64,000 nucleotides of DNA from Roseovarius dicentrarchi (GTDB lineage Bacteria > Pseudomonadota > Alphaproteobacteria > Rhodobacterales > Rhodobacteraceae), in NCBI RefSeq assembly GCF_003316635.1, contig NZ_QNQP01000001.1, positions 124,001 through 188,000 of the forward strand, read 5' to 3'. Shown in pieces: positions 36,796 to 45,679 of the stretch. Below the pieces are notes generated by a model. That model was not told the origin of the DNA. It searched no databases and was given only the letters and a program-made list of their open reading frames with translations. A program made the position numbers and the translations under genes. Numbering within the stretch: the first letter of the stretch is position 1; the number at the start of each line of letters is the position of its first letter.

Positions 36796-36805
36796 TCACG
36801 CTTAC

Positions 36806-36830
36806 AGGGATGCCATGGGAATTTATGGGA
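36806..36830. promoter_or_regulatory. Three phased MraZ-box-like repeats
   Basis: AGGGA (36806-36810), TGGGA (36816-36820) and TGGGA (36826-36830) recur at an exact 10-bp period with 5-bp spacers. This is the arrangement described for MraZ operators (TGGGN repeats with 5-nt spacers). They read on the strand opposite to mraZ and would overlap the proposed promoter, which suits autorepression. Confidence 0.62.
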
Positions 36831-36868
36831 CGCAACTCTTAAATCACCACCACAGCCACATCATATAG

Positions 36869-36877
36869 TTATCCACA
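36869..36877 (+). promoter_or_regulatory. Perfect DnaA box upstream of the mraZ operon
   Basis: TTATCCACA matches the strict DnaA-box consensus at all nine positions. It is in AT-rich DNA about 40 bp upstream of the MraZ-box-like repeats. No other clear boxes cluster here, so it suggests transcriptional control by DnaA rather than an origin. Confidence 0.5.
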
Positions 36878-37054
36878 GGAGTACAAAACAAGATCATGTG
36901 ACACGGATCTGTGATCAAACGCAGAACCTAGCTATAAATTCCAGTAATTTCACTACATCTTGTGGCATCGAAGGTGACCAAAGTTTTTCCCGTGAATTCC
37001 CGATCTATGGCCAAGATGCCACTAATCCGCACAATCACCTCTGGTGAAAAATCA

Positions 37055-37124
37055 GAATCCGCTCTGACCCATCGCCGAATCCGTAGAAAGAATCGGCCTT
37101 ACCGGCGATTCCCCCCTCCGATTC
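37055..37124. promoter_or_regulatory. Cluster of five GANTC (CcrM methylation) sites
   Basis: GAATC at 37055, 37077 and 37090 and GATTC at 37107 and 37120 give five sites in 70 bp, against about 0.3 expected by chance. Alphaproteobacterial CcrM methylates GANTC and GcrA reads it at cell-cycle promoters. The cluster lies in the roughly 1-kb non-coding region between mraZ and the DUF2842 gene; apart from the elements listed I see no gene in 36622-37510. Confidence 0.5.
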
Positions 37125-37510
37125 CATAACCGCACTCCATCCGGGCCCATCCGCGCAGCGCCCCGTCCCACGATTTCCCACAGCGACCCGGCACAATCGC
37201 TACCGACCGACATCCTCCTGCATGGTGTTGAATGAAAATCAGGTCCGTCGCGCCAGACGTGTCGCCCGCCGCAATCAGAATCACGCGATCCGGCCGACGA
37301 CGATGCGTTGGGGAATTGAACATTCGCACAGCGCACAACGTCATTGATCACGCCATCTCGCGCGCGGCGACGCCGGACCATAGCATCGGGTCGCCGCCCA
37401 GATCCCCGGCCCCCAGCCTGTCGGCCCGGAATCCGTTTGCCCGCCTGTAAGCGCGCCGAGCTTCAGGCGCGGCAACATGCGCGCCGTATGCTTGTTTTCG
37501 CTAAAGGTGC

Positions 37511-37533
37511 TTTTTCTTGGGACAAATACCCAA
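37511..37533 (-). repeat. Short dispersed palindromic element, copy 1
   Basis: On the minus strand it reads TTGGGTATTTGTCCCAAG followed by an A-run, starting 11 nt after the stop of the DUF2842 gene. The ends form a TTGGG/CCCAA stem. Nearly identical copies are at 41563 and 58496. Confidence 0.7.
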
Positions 37534-37544
37534 TGCCCAACCTG

Positions 37545-37784
37545 TCACCGAAATCCGGCCTCGGAATTGGGCGCATCCGGGTCCGCCTGGCCTATTCCGA
37601 GAAACACGAACCTCAGTGGAGCCATCCAGGCAAAGCCAAGTGCGACATAAACAATGAACGTCACCCATCCCGGCAGATCCGGCAACCACGCGATCAGGCT
37701 GATCGCCGCCACAATGTAGATCGGCAGGCCAATCAGCAAAATCACAAGGGACCAGCGCCTGCGCGCCTTATAGCTGAGTGGCAT
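37545..37784 (-). CDS. DUF2842 small membrane protein
   Basis: 79 aa from the ATG at 37784 with an AAGGAGA binding site; a longer reading to 37826 overlaps purA. Two TM helices (about residues 12-33 and 38-58) connected by a short WLPDLPGW loop, ending in an Asp/Pro-rich tail, match DUF2842, a family common in alphaproteobacteria. It follows purA by 31 nt and is probably cotranscribed. Function unknown. Confidence 0.82.
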   Translation of the reverse strand: MPLSYKARRRWSLVILLIGLPIYIVAAISLIAWLPDLPGWVTFIVYVALGFAWMAPLRFVFLGIGQADPDAPNSEAGFR

Positions 37785-37815
37785 GCCGTTTCTCCTTGTT
37801 CGCTGCGCAAAATTA

Positions 37816-39111
37816 TCAGTCTGCAAACGGGTCTGTCACCAGAATGGTATCTTCCCGCTCGGGTGAGGTTGAGAGTAGTGCGACGGGACATTCGATCAAC
37901 TCTTCGACCCGGCGCACATATTTGATCGCGCCCGCCGGCAGATCGGCCCAGCTGCGCGCGCCTTCGGTCGATTCGCTCCAGCCCGGCATCTCCTCGTAGA
38001 TCGGCTTGCAGCGGGCCTGCCGGTCTGCGGCGGTCGGCAGGTAATCCAGCCGCTCGCCATCCAGCTCGTAACCGGTGCAGATGCGCAGCGTCTCGAACCC
38101 GTCCAGCACGTCCAGCTTGGTCAGCGCGATACCCTTGACGCCCGATGTCGCGCAGGTCTGGCGAACCAGCGCGGCATCAAACCAGCCACAGCGCCGCTTG
38201 CGGCCCGTGACAGTGCCAAACTCGCGCCCACGCTCGCCCAGCCGCTGGCCGTTATCGTCGTCCAGCTCGGTCGGGAACGGGCCTTCGCCGACGCGGGTGG
38301 TGTAGGCTTTGACGATGCCCAGCACGTAGTTGATCGCGCCGGGGCCGACACCCACGCCGGTTGCCGCCTGCCCTGCAATCACGTTGGAGGAGGTCACGAA
38401 CGGATAGGTGCCGAAATCAATATCCAGCAATGCGCCCTGCGCGCCCTCGAACAGGATACGTTTGCCGGCCTTGCGCTTGTCGTTCAGCACCTTCCACACC
38501 GGCTGCGCGTATTGCAGGATTTCGGGCGCGATATCGCGCAGCTGCCGGATCAGCGCGTCGCGGTCCACCGGCTCGATCCCCAGCCCCTTGCGCAGCGGCC
38601 CGTGATGCTGAAGCGCGCGGTCCACCCGCGCCTCCAACGTCGCCAGATCGCCCAGATCGGCAACGCGCACGGACCGGCGGCCAACCTTGTCCTCATAGGC
38701 AGGGCCGATGCCGCGCCCGGTGGTGCCGATCTTGGTGCCGGTGCAGGCCGCCTCTTCGCGGGCGCGATCCAGCTCGCCGTGGATCGGCAGGATCAGCGGC
38801 GTGTTTTCGGCAATCATCAGTGTTTCGGGGCTGATGTCGACGCCCTGCTGACGGATCTTGGCAATCTCGGCCACCAGATGCCACGGGTCCAACACCACGC
38901 CATTGCCGATGATCGACAGCTTGCCGCCGCGCACCACGCCCGAGGGCAGCGCATTCAGCTTGTACACCTCGCCATCGACGACCAGCGTGTGACCGGCGTT
39001 ATGGCCGCCCTGAAACCGCGCGATGACGTCTGCGCGCTCGCTCAGCCAATCGACAATCTTGCCTTTGCCTTCGTCGCCCCACTGGGCGCCTACGACGACC
39101 ACGTTTGCCAT
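37816..39111 (-). CDS. purA: Adenylosuccinate synthetase
   Basis: 431 aa. It makes adenylosuccinate from IMP, aspartate and GTP, the first committed step to AMP. The N-terminal [19 protein letters not shown] loop, the [10 protein letters not shown] segment, [12 protein letters not shown] and the C-terminal GxxR substrate loop ([13 protein letters not shown]) are complete. Divergent from secG across 223 bp. Confidence 0.96.
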   Translation of the reverse strand: MANVVVVGAQWGDEGKGKIVDWLSERADVIARFQGGHNAGHTLVVDGEVYKLNALPSGVVRGGKLSIIGNGVVLDPWHLVAEIAKIRQQGVDISPETLMIAENTPLILPIHGELDRAREEAACTGTKIGTTGRGIGPAYEDKVGRRSVRVADLGDLATLEARVDRALQHHGPLRKGLGIEPVDRDALIRQLRDIAPEILQYAQPVWKVLNDKRKAGKRILFEGAQGALLDIDFGTYPFVTSSNVIAGQAATGVGVGPGAINYVLGIVKAYTTRVGEGPFPTELDDDNGQRLGERGREFGTVTGRKRRCGWFDAALVRQTCATSGVKGIALTKLDVLDGFETLRICTGYELDGERLDYLPTAADRQARCKPIYEEMPGWSESTEGARSWADLPAGAIKYVRRVEELIECPVALLSTSPEREDTILVTDPFAD

Positions 39112-39334
39112 GCTGGACCTCTTATCTATACGGTAAAACCCGCGTCCTTGTAGCGATGCGCGCCGGGGGGCGAAACCTCTAAAGCACGCGGCGCCGCGTG
39201 CGCCCCGCTGTTTTCAGCGCAAAAGAGCCGCACGCGCGGCGCGGCCCCGCCGATGCCGGGTTGCGGGGGGCGGGGAAATTCCTTAGATAGCGCGCAACAC
39301 GTCCTCAGATTTCTCCTACCCGGCAGGCCGCTCA

Positions 39335-39703
39335 ATGGAAAACGTCGTTCTCATCATCCACCTTCTTCTGGCGCTGACGCTGATCGGCGTCGTGCTGCTA
39401 CAACGGTCGGAGGGCGGCGGTCTGGGCATGGGCGGCGGTGGCGGCGGTGGCCGTGTCGCGGGACGCTCGGCAGGCACCGCCATGGGCAAGCTGACATGGG
39501 TTCTGGCCGGTGCGTTCATCTGCACCTCCATGGCGCTGACCATCATCGCCGCCAGCAATTCCGCCGGCTCTTCGGTTCTGGACCGCATCATCGAGGCGCC
39601 CCGCCGGGATGAGGCACCCGCCGATCCGGCACCGGGCACATCGCCGCTGCAATCGCAGGACGAAAGCGACGCGAACGCCCCCCTGCTGCCCACCGCTGAA
39701 TAA
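39335..39703 (+). CDS. secG: Preprotein translocase subunit SecG
   Basis: 122 aa with two TM segments (about residues 3-20 and 52-72) joined by the typical RSEGGGLGMGGGGGGGR loop, and a Pro/Asp-rich tail. SecG assists SecYE in protein translocation. It is 186 nt upstream of pyrG in the same direction, with two hairpins between. Confidence 0.93.
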   Translation: MENVVLIIHLLLALTLIGVVLLQRSEGGGLGMGGGGGGGRVAGRSAGTAMGKLTWVLAGAFICTSMALTIIAASNSAGSSVLDRIIEAPRRDEAPADPAPGTSPLQSQDESDANAPLLPTAE

Positions 39704-39716
39704 TATCACATCACAT

Positions 39717-39739
39717 GTCAGGCCGCGCGATGGCCTGAC
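39717..39739 (+). terminator. Hairpin after secG (possible terminator without T-run)
   Basis: GTCAGGCC (39717-39724) and GGCCTGAC (39732-39739) form a perfect 8-bp stem 13 nt after the secG stop. No U-tract follows. A second hairpin, GCACGA-TCAG-TCGTGC, is at 39747-39762. They may stabilise the secG mRNA 3' end. Confidence 0.45.
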
Positions 39740-39889
39740 CTGACCGGCACGATCAGTCGTGCGGCGTGGTTGCGCATGCCGCAGTTATCCTCTATGGCTC
39801 AAGTCCCGTGATGCAGCGGTTTCTTGAACCCGCATTTGCATAAATTCAGGCTCCGGTTTGGGCCACTATCACGGGGGGAATGCCTGCCA

Positions 39890-41533
39890 ATGGCACGTTA
39901 CATCTTTATTACTGGCGGTGTTGTTTCCTCCTTGGGCAAGGGGCTGGCCTCTGCCGCGCTGGGGGCGCTGCTTCAGGCGCGCGGATTTTCGGTCCGCCTG
40001 CGCAAACTGGACCCTTACCTGAACGTCGATCCCGGCACGATGTCGCCGTTCGAACATGGCGAGGTGTTCGTCACCGATGACGGCGCCGAAACCGATCTGG
40101 ATCTGGGCCATTACGAACGCTTTACCGGCGTTCCCGCGCGCATGACAGATTCGGTCAGCTCCGGGCGGATCTACTCCAACGTGCTGGAGAAGGAACGGCG
40201 CGGCGATTATCTGGGCAAAACGATCCAGGTCGTCCCGCATGTCACCAACGAGATCAAGGATTTCCTGGCGATCGGCGCCGACGAGGTCGATTTCATGCTG
40301 TGTGAAATCGGCGGCACCGTGGGCGATATCGAGGGCCTGCCCTTTTTCGAGGCAATCCGGCAGTTCAGCCATGACCAGCCGCGCGGGCAGTGCATCTTCA
40401 TGCATCTGACCCTGCTGCCCTACCTGGCAGCCAGCGGCGAGCTGAAGACGAAGCCGACCCAGCACAGCGTCAAGGAATTGCAATCCATCGGCATCGCACC
40501 CGATATTCTGGTTTGCCGCTCCGAACACCCGATCCCGGAAAAGGAGCGGGAAAAGATCGCCCTCTTCTGCAACGTACGCAAGGAACATGTGGTCGCGGCC
40601 TATGACCTGAAATCCATTTACGAGGCGCCGCTGGCCTATCACCGCGAAGGTCTGGATCAGGCCGTGCTGGACGCGTTTCAGATATCCCCCGCGCCTCGCC
40701 CCGACTTGACCGTGTGGCAGGACGTGGCCGACCGGATCTACAAGACCGATGGCGAAGTGAATGTCGCGATCGTCGGCAAATACGTCCAGCTTGAGGATGC
40801 GTACAAGTCGATCAAGGAGGCGCTGACCCATGGGGGCATGTCCAACCGCGTCAAGGTCAACGTCGAATGGGTCGATGCCGAAGTCTTTGACACCGAAGAC
40901 CCGGCGCGCCATCTGGAAGGGTTTCACGCGATCCTCGTGCCCGGCGGCTTTGGCGAGCGCGGCACCGAGGGCAAGATAAAGGCGGCCCAATTCGCCCGGA
41001 CACGCAAGATCCCTTATATGGGCATCTGCCTTGGTATGCAGCTGGCCGTGATCGAGGCGGCGCGCAACGTCGCGGGTATTGCCGATGCCGGCTCCGAAGA
41101 GTTCGAGCTCATCCCCGGCGCCAAAAAATTCGAGCCGGTTGTTTATCATCTGAAGGAATGGGTGCAGGGCAACGCCAAGGTCAAACGCAAAGTGACCGAC
41201 GACAAGGGCGGCACCATGCGCCTTGGGGCCTATGACGCCACGCTCAAAGAGGGCAGCCGCGTTGCGGAAATCTATGGCACCACGTCGATTGAGGAACGTC
41301 ATCGCCACCGCTACGAAGTCGACGTGAAATACCGCGACCAGCTGGAGGAATGCGGCCTGCAATTTTCCGGCATGTCCCCCGACGGACGCCTGCCGGAGAT
41401 CGTGGAATGGGCCGACCACCCCTGGTTTATCGGCGTGCAGTTCCACCCCGAGCTGAAATCCAAACCTTTCGCGCCCCATCCGCTGTTTGACGATTTCGTG
41501 CGCGCCGCCGTTGAAACGTCGCGCCTCGTTTAA
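39890..41533 (+). CDS. pyrG: CTP synthase
   Basis: 547 aa from the ATG at 39890 ([18 protein letters not shown]); a longer frame upstream has no family match. The N-terminal synthetase domain is about 1-270 and the C-terminal class I glutamine amidotransferase about 290-540, with the nucleophile in GICLGMQ and the His/Glu pair near HPELKS. It converts UTP and glutamine to CTP. Confidence 0.97.
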   Translation: MARYIFITGGVVSSLGKGLASAALGALLQARGFSVRLRKLDPYLNVDPGTMSPFEHGEVFVTDDGAETDLDLGHYERFTGVPARMTDSVSSGRIYSNVLEKERRGDYLGKTIQVVPHVTNEIKDFLAIGADEVDFMLCEIGGTVGDIEGLPFFEAIRQFSHDQPRGQCIFMHLTLLPYLAASGELKTKPTQHSVKELQSIGIAPDILVCRSEHPIPEKEREKIALFCNVRKEHVVAAYDLKSIYEAPLAYHREGLDQAVLDAFQISPAPRPDLTVWQDVADRIYKTDGEVNVAIVGKYVQLEDAYKSIKEALTHGGMSNRVKVNVEWVDAEVFDTEDPARHLEGFHAILVPGGFGERGTEGKIKAAQFARTRKIPYMGICLGMQLAVIEAARNVAGIADAGSEEFELIPGAKKFEPVVYHLKEWVQGNAKVKRKVTDDKGGTMRLGAYDATLKEGSRVAEIYGTTSIEERHRHRYEVDVKYRDQLEECGLQFSGMSPDGRLPEIVEWADHPWFIGVQFHPELKSKPFAPHPLFDDFVRAAVETSRLV

Positions 41534-41562
41534 AATGCGGCGCGCGCGGTTTCTGTCGGATT

Positions 41563-41586
41563 TTGGGTATTTGGACCAAGAAAAAA
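41563..41586 (+). repeat. Short dispersed palindromic element, copy 2
   Basis: TTGGGTATTTGGACCAAG followed by AAAAAA, starting 29 nt after the pyrG stop, in sense orientation. Eighteen bases are identical to copy 3 at 58496-58519 and two differ from copy 1. Confidence 0.7.
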
Positions 41587-42883
41587 CAGGGCGGCGCGCC
41601 CCGGCTTTCATCTTCCGGGACATATTCCCGCCGTATGGATGGCTTGAGGCCATGTGGATCAGATCAGTTGGCATCGGGACGCTCGCGGTTTCAAGCCCTG
41701 CTTTGATCCCGATGCGTTGCGCCTCCCAAGCGCCCCCGGCCGAAGTCAGGACATGTTGCAGCCATGCGTTGGCGGGCTGGCGCGGAGTGCGAACACGCTG
41801 AAAGCGGTGCAGGTGAAGGGAATTGCGGCAGGAAACTACGGGCCGGTGGACTCGTCTTTGATTTGTGAAGAGTGCCGACAGGCGCCAGAGTTTTGCCTTT
41901 TCCCCCTGGGGCAGGCGCCGATAGGCGGATCAGAGACTTGTCTTTGCTTTCACGCTTGGCAATGCCCGGATCGCGGCAAAGGGCGCGTGCCGCGATCTTT
42001 GCGGAGGCCGCGATATGGTGAAGCAGCGACTGTTCGGCCCACGCTTGGAGCGGCGCCTATCGACCGCACCGGCATCCACGATGCGATTTCGCCGCTCAGG
42101 GAAATGAAGGAAGGCACGGGACCGCGAAGCGTTGTCTTACCGGGCGACTGTATTGGGCTATGCGGTCGCTTGGGGTGTGGAACTTGATCCGCATCCCAGG
42201 TCGCGTTCGTAGTTTGGAGACCGCCACAGGCGTTCGACAAACATGTTGCCGAGACATCGCCCCTTGGCGGGCACGCCGGCACTGGGCGGGCACCGGGCTG
42301 GCGCGACTGCTTTCAAGAGACAAGCGCGCAGTGTCTTCGCGGCGCACTCGAAACGGCATTTCACCGAAATGTCCCGGTCTGGGGCCTGACACGGCGTTGG
42401 TTGAGATTGCACCCCCTGCCATGCAGCTTGATGATTCGACAAACATACGCTTTAACTGGCGTTCTGGCGCGCTAGGGCGGATAACGTGTCGTCGGACAGG
42501 TTCCGAGATATCCGTACCGCTTTTCACGTTTCGGGGAGGTTCCGACAGTGGACCGGAACGACACCCCCAAGACCGCGAGCGGCAAATAACCAGACGCCCC
42601 TTGCGCCGGTTATAAATGACGATTTGACCAAGAGCGACGCGACGATCCAACCCGATGGGAAATCCGGATCATCCGCATATCTTCGCTTTGGTATCATTGA
42701 TTTCATTGTGTAACTTTTCGGAGAAATCCAAAAACCGGCTGAAACCGTGCAGCGTGTGACAAAACACCTGCAAGCGCTCAAGACCTGCGGCGCAAGGACC
42801 GGCGATCATCCTTTCTATCCGGCCGATCCGGGTCCGGCTTTTCCTGACAACTCGGACTTGACATAGACTTGCCCCGCGCCGTG
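41587..42883. other. 1.3-kb region without an intact gene, between convergent pyrG and recN
   Basis: No open frame here shows family features over its length. Compositional and codon signals are irregular and short ORFs occur in several frames. It includes a transposase fragment at 42200-42262 and a 12-bp direct repeat TTCGACAAACAT at 42233-42244 and 42435-42446. I read it as decayed mobile-element or other relic DNA. Nothing else is identifiable. Confidence 0.6.
42200..42262 (-). pseudogene. Relic of an IS3-type (rve/DDE) transposase
   Basis: The minus-strand translation contains KGRCLGNMFVERLWRSPNYE, which closely matches the catalytic-Glu region GRWLDNVFVERLWRSLKYE of IS3-family OrfB integrases. 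The match stops abruptly on both sides. A shifted frame just downstream contains KRPHS, reminiscent of the NxRRPHS block. It is a short fragment, not a functional gene. Confidence 0.55.
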
Positions 42884-44533
42884 TCAGCCGGCCATCAGCG
42901 CCTCGGCGGCGGCGCGCGCGGCGGGGGTGATGGTATCGCCGGATAGCATGCGCGCGATTTCGTCCACGCGCTGCACGGCGTCCAGCGGGGTCACGGTGGA
43001 TAGTGTCACGCCATCCTCCACCCGTTTTTCCACGCGCCAATGGTGGGCGGCCAAGGCTGCCACCTGGGGGCTGTGCGTCACGACAAGCACCTGCCCGCCC
43101 TGCGCCAGATCGGCCAGCCGCCGACCGACGGCGTCCGCAGTGGCGCCGCCTACGCCGCGGTCAATTTCGTCAAAGATCATCGTCAGGCCGGGCTGGGCGC
43201 CGGTCAGGCACACTTTGAGCGCCAGCAAGAAGCGGCTGAGCTCGCCGCCCGAGGCGAGTTTCGCCAGCGGGCCGGACGGCGCGCCGGGGTTGGTGGCCAC
43301 GCGAAACGCGACCTCGTCAATGCCGTCCGGGCCGGGGGGCTGTTCGGTCATCACCGTCTGGAACACGGCGCGCTCCATCTTGAGCGGGGCCAGTTCGGCC
43401 ATGACGGCGGTATCGAGGCGCCCTGCCGCCTCGGCGCGGGCGGCGCTGAGCGTGGCGGCGGCGTCATCGTAAAGCTTGCCCGCACGTTTCAGATCGGCGC
43501 GCAGCGCGTCGATCTGGGCATCGCCCGCGTCCAGCGCGGCAAGCCGTTCTTCCAGCCCTTGGGCAAATTCGCCAAGGTCATCAGGACCGACGCCGTGCTT
43601 GCGGGCAAGGGCGCGAATGGCAAACAGCCGTTCTTCGGTGTCCTCCAGTTCGGCCGGGTTGAAGGCCAGCGCCTCGGCGCAATGCTCGACACCGCGGGCG
43701 GCCTCGTCCAGTTCGACCATGGCGCGGCCCAAGGCGGCAATCGGCGCGTCAAGCTGCCCGCCCACCTGCGCCGCTGCATCCTCCAGCCAGCGCAAGGCAT
43801 CACCAGCCGCGCCTTCGGCCCCCTGCCCGCCCAGCGCCTGAGCAGCTTTGGCGATGTCGGCGCGCACACGCTCTGCCGCCTGCATCATGCGGCGCCGTGC
43901 GTCCAGTGCCGCATCTTCGCCCGGCTCCGGCGCCAGCGCGCGCATTTCATCAACTGCGTGGCGCAAAAACTCTTCTTCGCCGCGAATCGCGGCCAGCGCA
44001 TCCTCGGCGGATTGCAGCGCTTTGGCGGCGACCTGGCGCGCGGTCCATGCGCCGCGCACATCGGCGCGCAGCGGGTCCATCTGGCCATATTCGTCCAGCA
44101 GCGCACGATGGCCGCGCGCATTCAGCAAGCCGCGGTCATCATGCTGGCCATGCAGTTCAACCAGCGTTTCGCTCAGGCTGCGCAGCACCTCGCCCGAACA
44201 TCTGCGGTCATTGACCCACGCCGTCTTGCGACCCTCGGACGTATTGATGCGGCGCAGGATCAGCTCGTCGCTGGCGGGAATGCCGGCCTCCTCCAGCACC
44301 GCATGGGCGGCGTGGCCTTCGGGCAGGTCAAATACTGCTGTCACCTCACCCTGATCTGCGCCCGCGCGGACCAGTTCGGCACGGCCCCGCCAACCCAGGA
44401 CAAAGCCCAGACTATCCAGCAAGATCGACTTGCCCGCCCCGGTTTCGCCGGTCAGCGCATTCAGGCCCGGCTGGAAGGTCAATTCCAGCCGGTCGATGAT
44501 CAGCATGTCGCGGATATCAAGACTGCGCAGCAT
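42884..44533 (-). CDS. recN: DNA repair protein RecN
   Basis: 549 aa SMC-like ATPase used in double-strand-break repair. Walker A is GETGAGKS near residues 31-38, a long Ala/Glu/Arg-rich coiled coil occupies the middle (about 150-370), and the C-terminal head has LASGGELSRFLLALK and Walker B MIFDEIDRGVGG. It starts about 120 nt after bamD and is probably in the same leftward transcript. Confidence 0.95.
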   Translation of the reverse strand: MLRSLDIRDMLIIDRLELTFQPGLNALTGETGAGKSILLDSLGFVLGWRGRAELVRAGADQGEVTAVFDLPEGHAAHAVLEEAGIPASDELILRRINTSEGRKTAWVNDRRCSGEVLRSLSETLVELHGQHDDRGLLNARGHRALLDEYGQMDPLRADVRGAWTARQVAAKALQSAEDALAAIRGEEEFLRHAVDEMRALAPEPGEDAALDARRRMMQAAERVRADIAKAAQALGGQGAEGAAGDALRWLEDAAAQVGGQLDAPIAALGRAMVELDEAARGVEHCAEALAFNPAELEDTEERLFAIRALARKHGVGPDDLGEFAQGLEERLAALDAGDAQIDALRADLKRAGKLYDDAAATLSAARAEAAGRLDTAVMAELAPLKMERAVFQTVMTEQPPGPDGIDEVAFRVATNPGAPSGPLAKLASGGELSRFLLALKVCLTGAQPGLTMIFDEIDRGVGGATADAVGRRLADLAQGGQVLVVTHSPQVAALAAHHWRVEKRVEDGVTLSTVTPLDAVQRVDEIARMLSGDTITPAARAAAEALMAG

Positions 44534-44652
44534 TGGCTAAAGCCTTTTGCGATGTTCTGGCGTGAAACTACGGGAATATGACGCGGATACAAGCCGGGCA
44601 TTGCGCCGCGCGCAACACGCGGATCCCATCGCGCCGATCCGAACCACGTGGC

Positions 44653-45540
44653 CTACAGCCACTCGCCCTTGACCATCTGGCGGTACACCTGGGCCAGCCA
44701 GTTGTCGCCGCGCGCTTCCATTTTCAGGCCGCGCCGGGTGAGCAGCTTATAGCTGTCCTCGTACCACGGGGTCGACCGGAAGTTATATCCCAGAATCGCG
44801 CCCGCTGTCTGTGCCTCGTCATTCAGGCCCAGCGAAAGATAGGCTTCGACAAGACGGTGCAGCGCCTCGGCGGTGTGCGATGTGGTCTGGAAATCCTGAA
44901 CCACCACGCGGAACCGGTTGATTGACGCCGGGAAGTGATCGCGCTTGAGGTAATACCGGCCGACCTCCATTTCCTTGGCGGCCAGATGATCGAACGCGAG
45001 GTCGAATTTCAGCATGGCCGAGCGTGCGTATTCGCTGTCGGGATACACTTCGATCACGCGGCGCAGCGCCTGTAGCGCCTGAAAGGTCAGGCCCTGATCG
45101 CGGCCCACTTCGTCAATCTGGTCATAGTAGCTGAGCGCCAGAAGATACTGCGCATAGGCCGCATCCTCGTCCGTGGGATAGAAATCGATATAGCGTTGCG
45201 CGGCGCTGCGGCTTTCCTCATAGCTTTGATCGAGATGGTGGGAAAACGCCTGCATGATCACGGCGCGCTTGGCCAGATCCGAATAGGGATAAAGCCGCTC
45301 AACCTCGGCAAAGCTTTGCGCTGCAACGGAAAATTTGTTCGCGGCAAGGTCGAATTCGCCCCGTTCAAATATCTGCTGTGCAGTGTAATTCTCATAATCG
45401 ACGGTGCCGCGCTCTACCTTGCCGGTGATGCCGGTGCACGACGCGATCGCCGCCGCCAAAAACAGCGCGCCGGACAGTTTCGCCGCTTGTTTTGCCGCCA
45501 GTGTTGCGCGCAGTTTTGCGCCCTGTCTGCCAAACGTCAT
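44653..45540 (-). CDS. bamD: Outer membrane assembly lipoprotein BamD
   Basis: 295 aa. Lipoprotein signal with a lipobox-like IASC (Cys near residue 34). Five TPR-like repeats follow, with typical segments AQQIFERGEFDLAANKF, AEVERLYPYSDLAKRA and RRVIEVYPDSEYARSA. It is the essential periplasmic lipoprotein that works with BamA in outer-membrane protein insertion. It lies between lpxC and recN, a common alphaproteobacterial order. Confidence 0.93.
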   Translation of the reverse strand: MTFGRQGAKLRATLAAKQAAKLSGALFLAAAIASCTGITGKVERGTVDYENYTAQQIFERGEFDLAANKFSVAAQSFAEVERLYPYSDLAKRAVIMQAFSHHLDQSYEESRSAAQRYIDFYPTDEDAAYAQYLLALSYYDQIDEVGRDQGLTFQALQALRRVIEVYPDSEYARSAMLKFDLAFDHLAAKEMEVGRYYLKRDHFPASINRFRVVVQDFQTTSHTAEALHRLVEAYLSLGLNDEAQTAGAILGYNFRSTPWYEDSYKLLTRRGLKMEARGDNWLAQVYRQMVKGEWL

Positions 45541-45679
45541 GCCTGATCTGCCCTTCTTCCGCGATGACGCGGTTGTAGCTTAATCATCCGGCCTGTGCCA
45601 GCAGAGAAATCCATGAGGCGGTCAGCGTTTAGCCAGCCTGTGCCAAGCGGCGCCCGGCCATGCGATAGCCCGATCCGCA

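Noticed and set aside
36860-36880. Replication origin suggested by a perfect DnaA box
   Set aside because: Only one strict box, and no dnaA, hemE, parA or other origin-linked genes nearby; a regulatory site is more likely.
36531-37060. RNase P RNA gene upstream of mraZ
   Set aside because: The universal core segments (GAGGAAAGTCCGGGC, ACAGAA..) are absent on both strands.
37052-37381. 109-codon minus-strand open frame upstream of mraZ
   Set aside because: No family features, several GANTC sites and dyads within; it looks like non-coding DNA.
39869-41674. 601-codon open frame antisense to pyrG
   Set aside because: It is a shadow of a highly conserved pyrG; the composition is His/Gln-rich without domain motifs.
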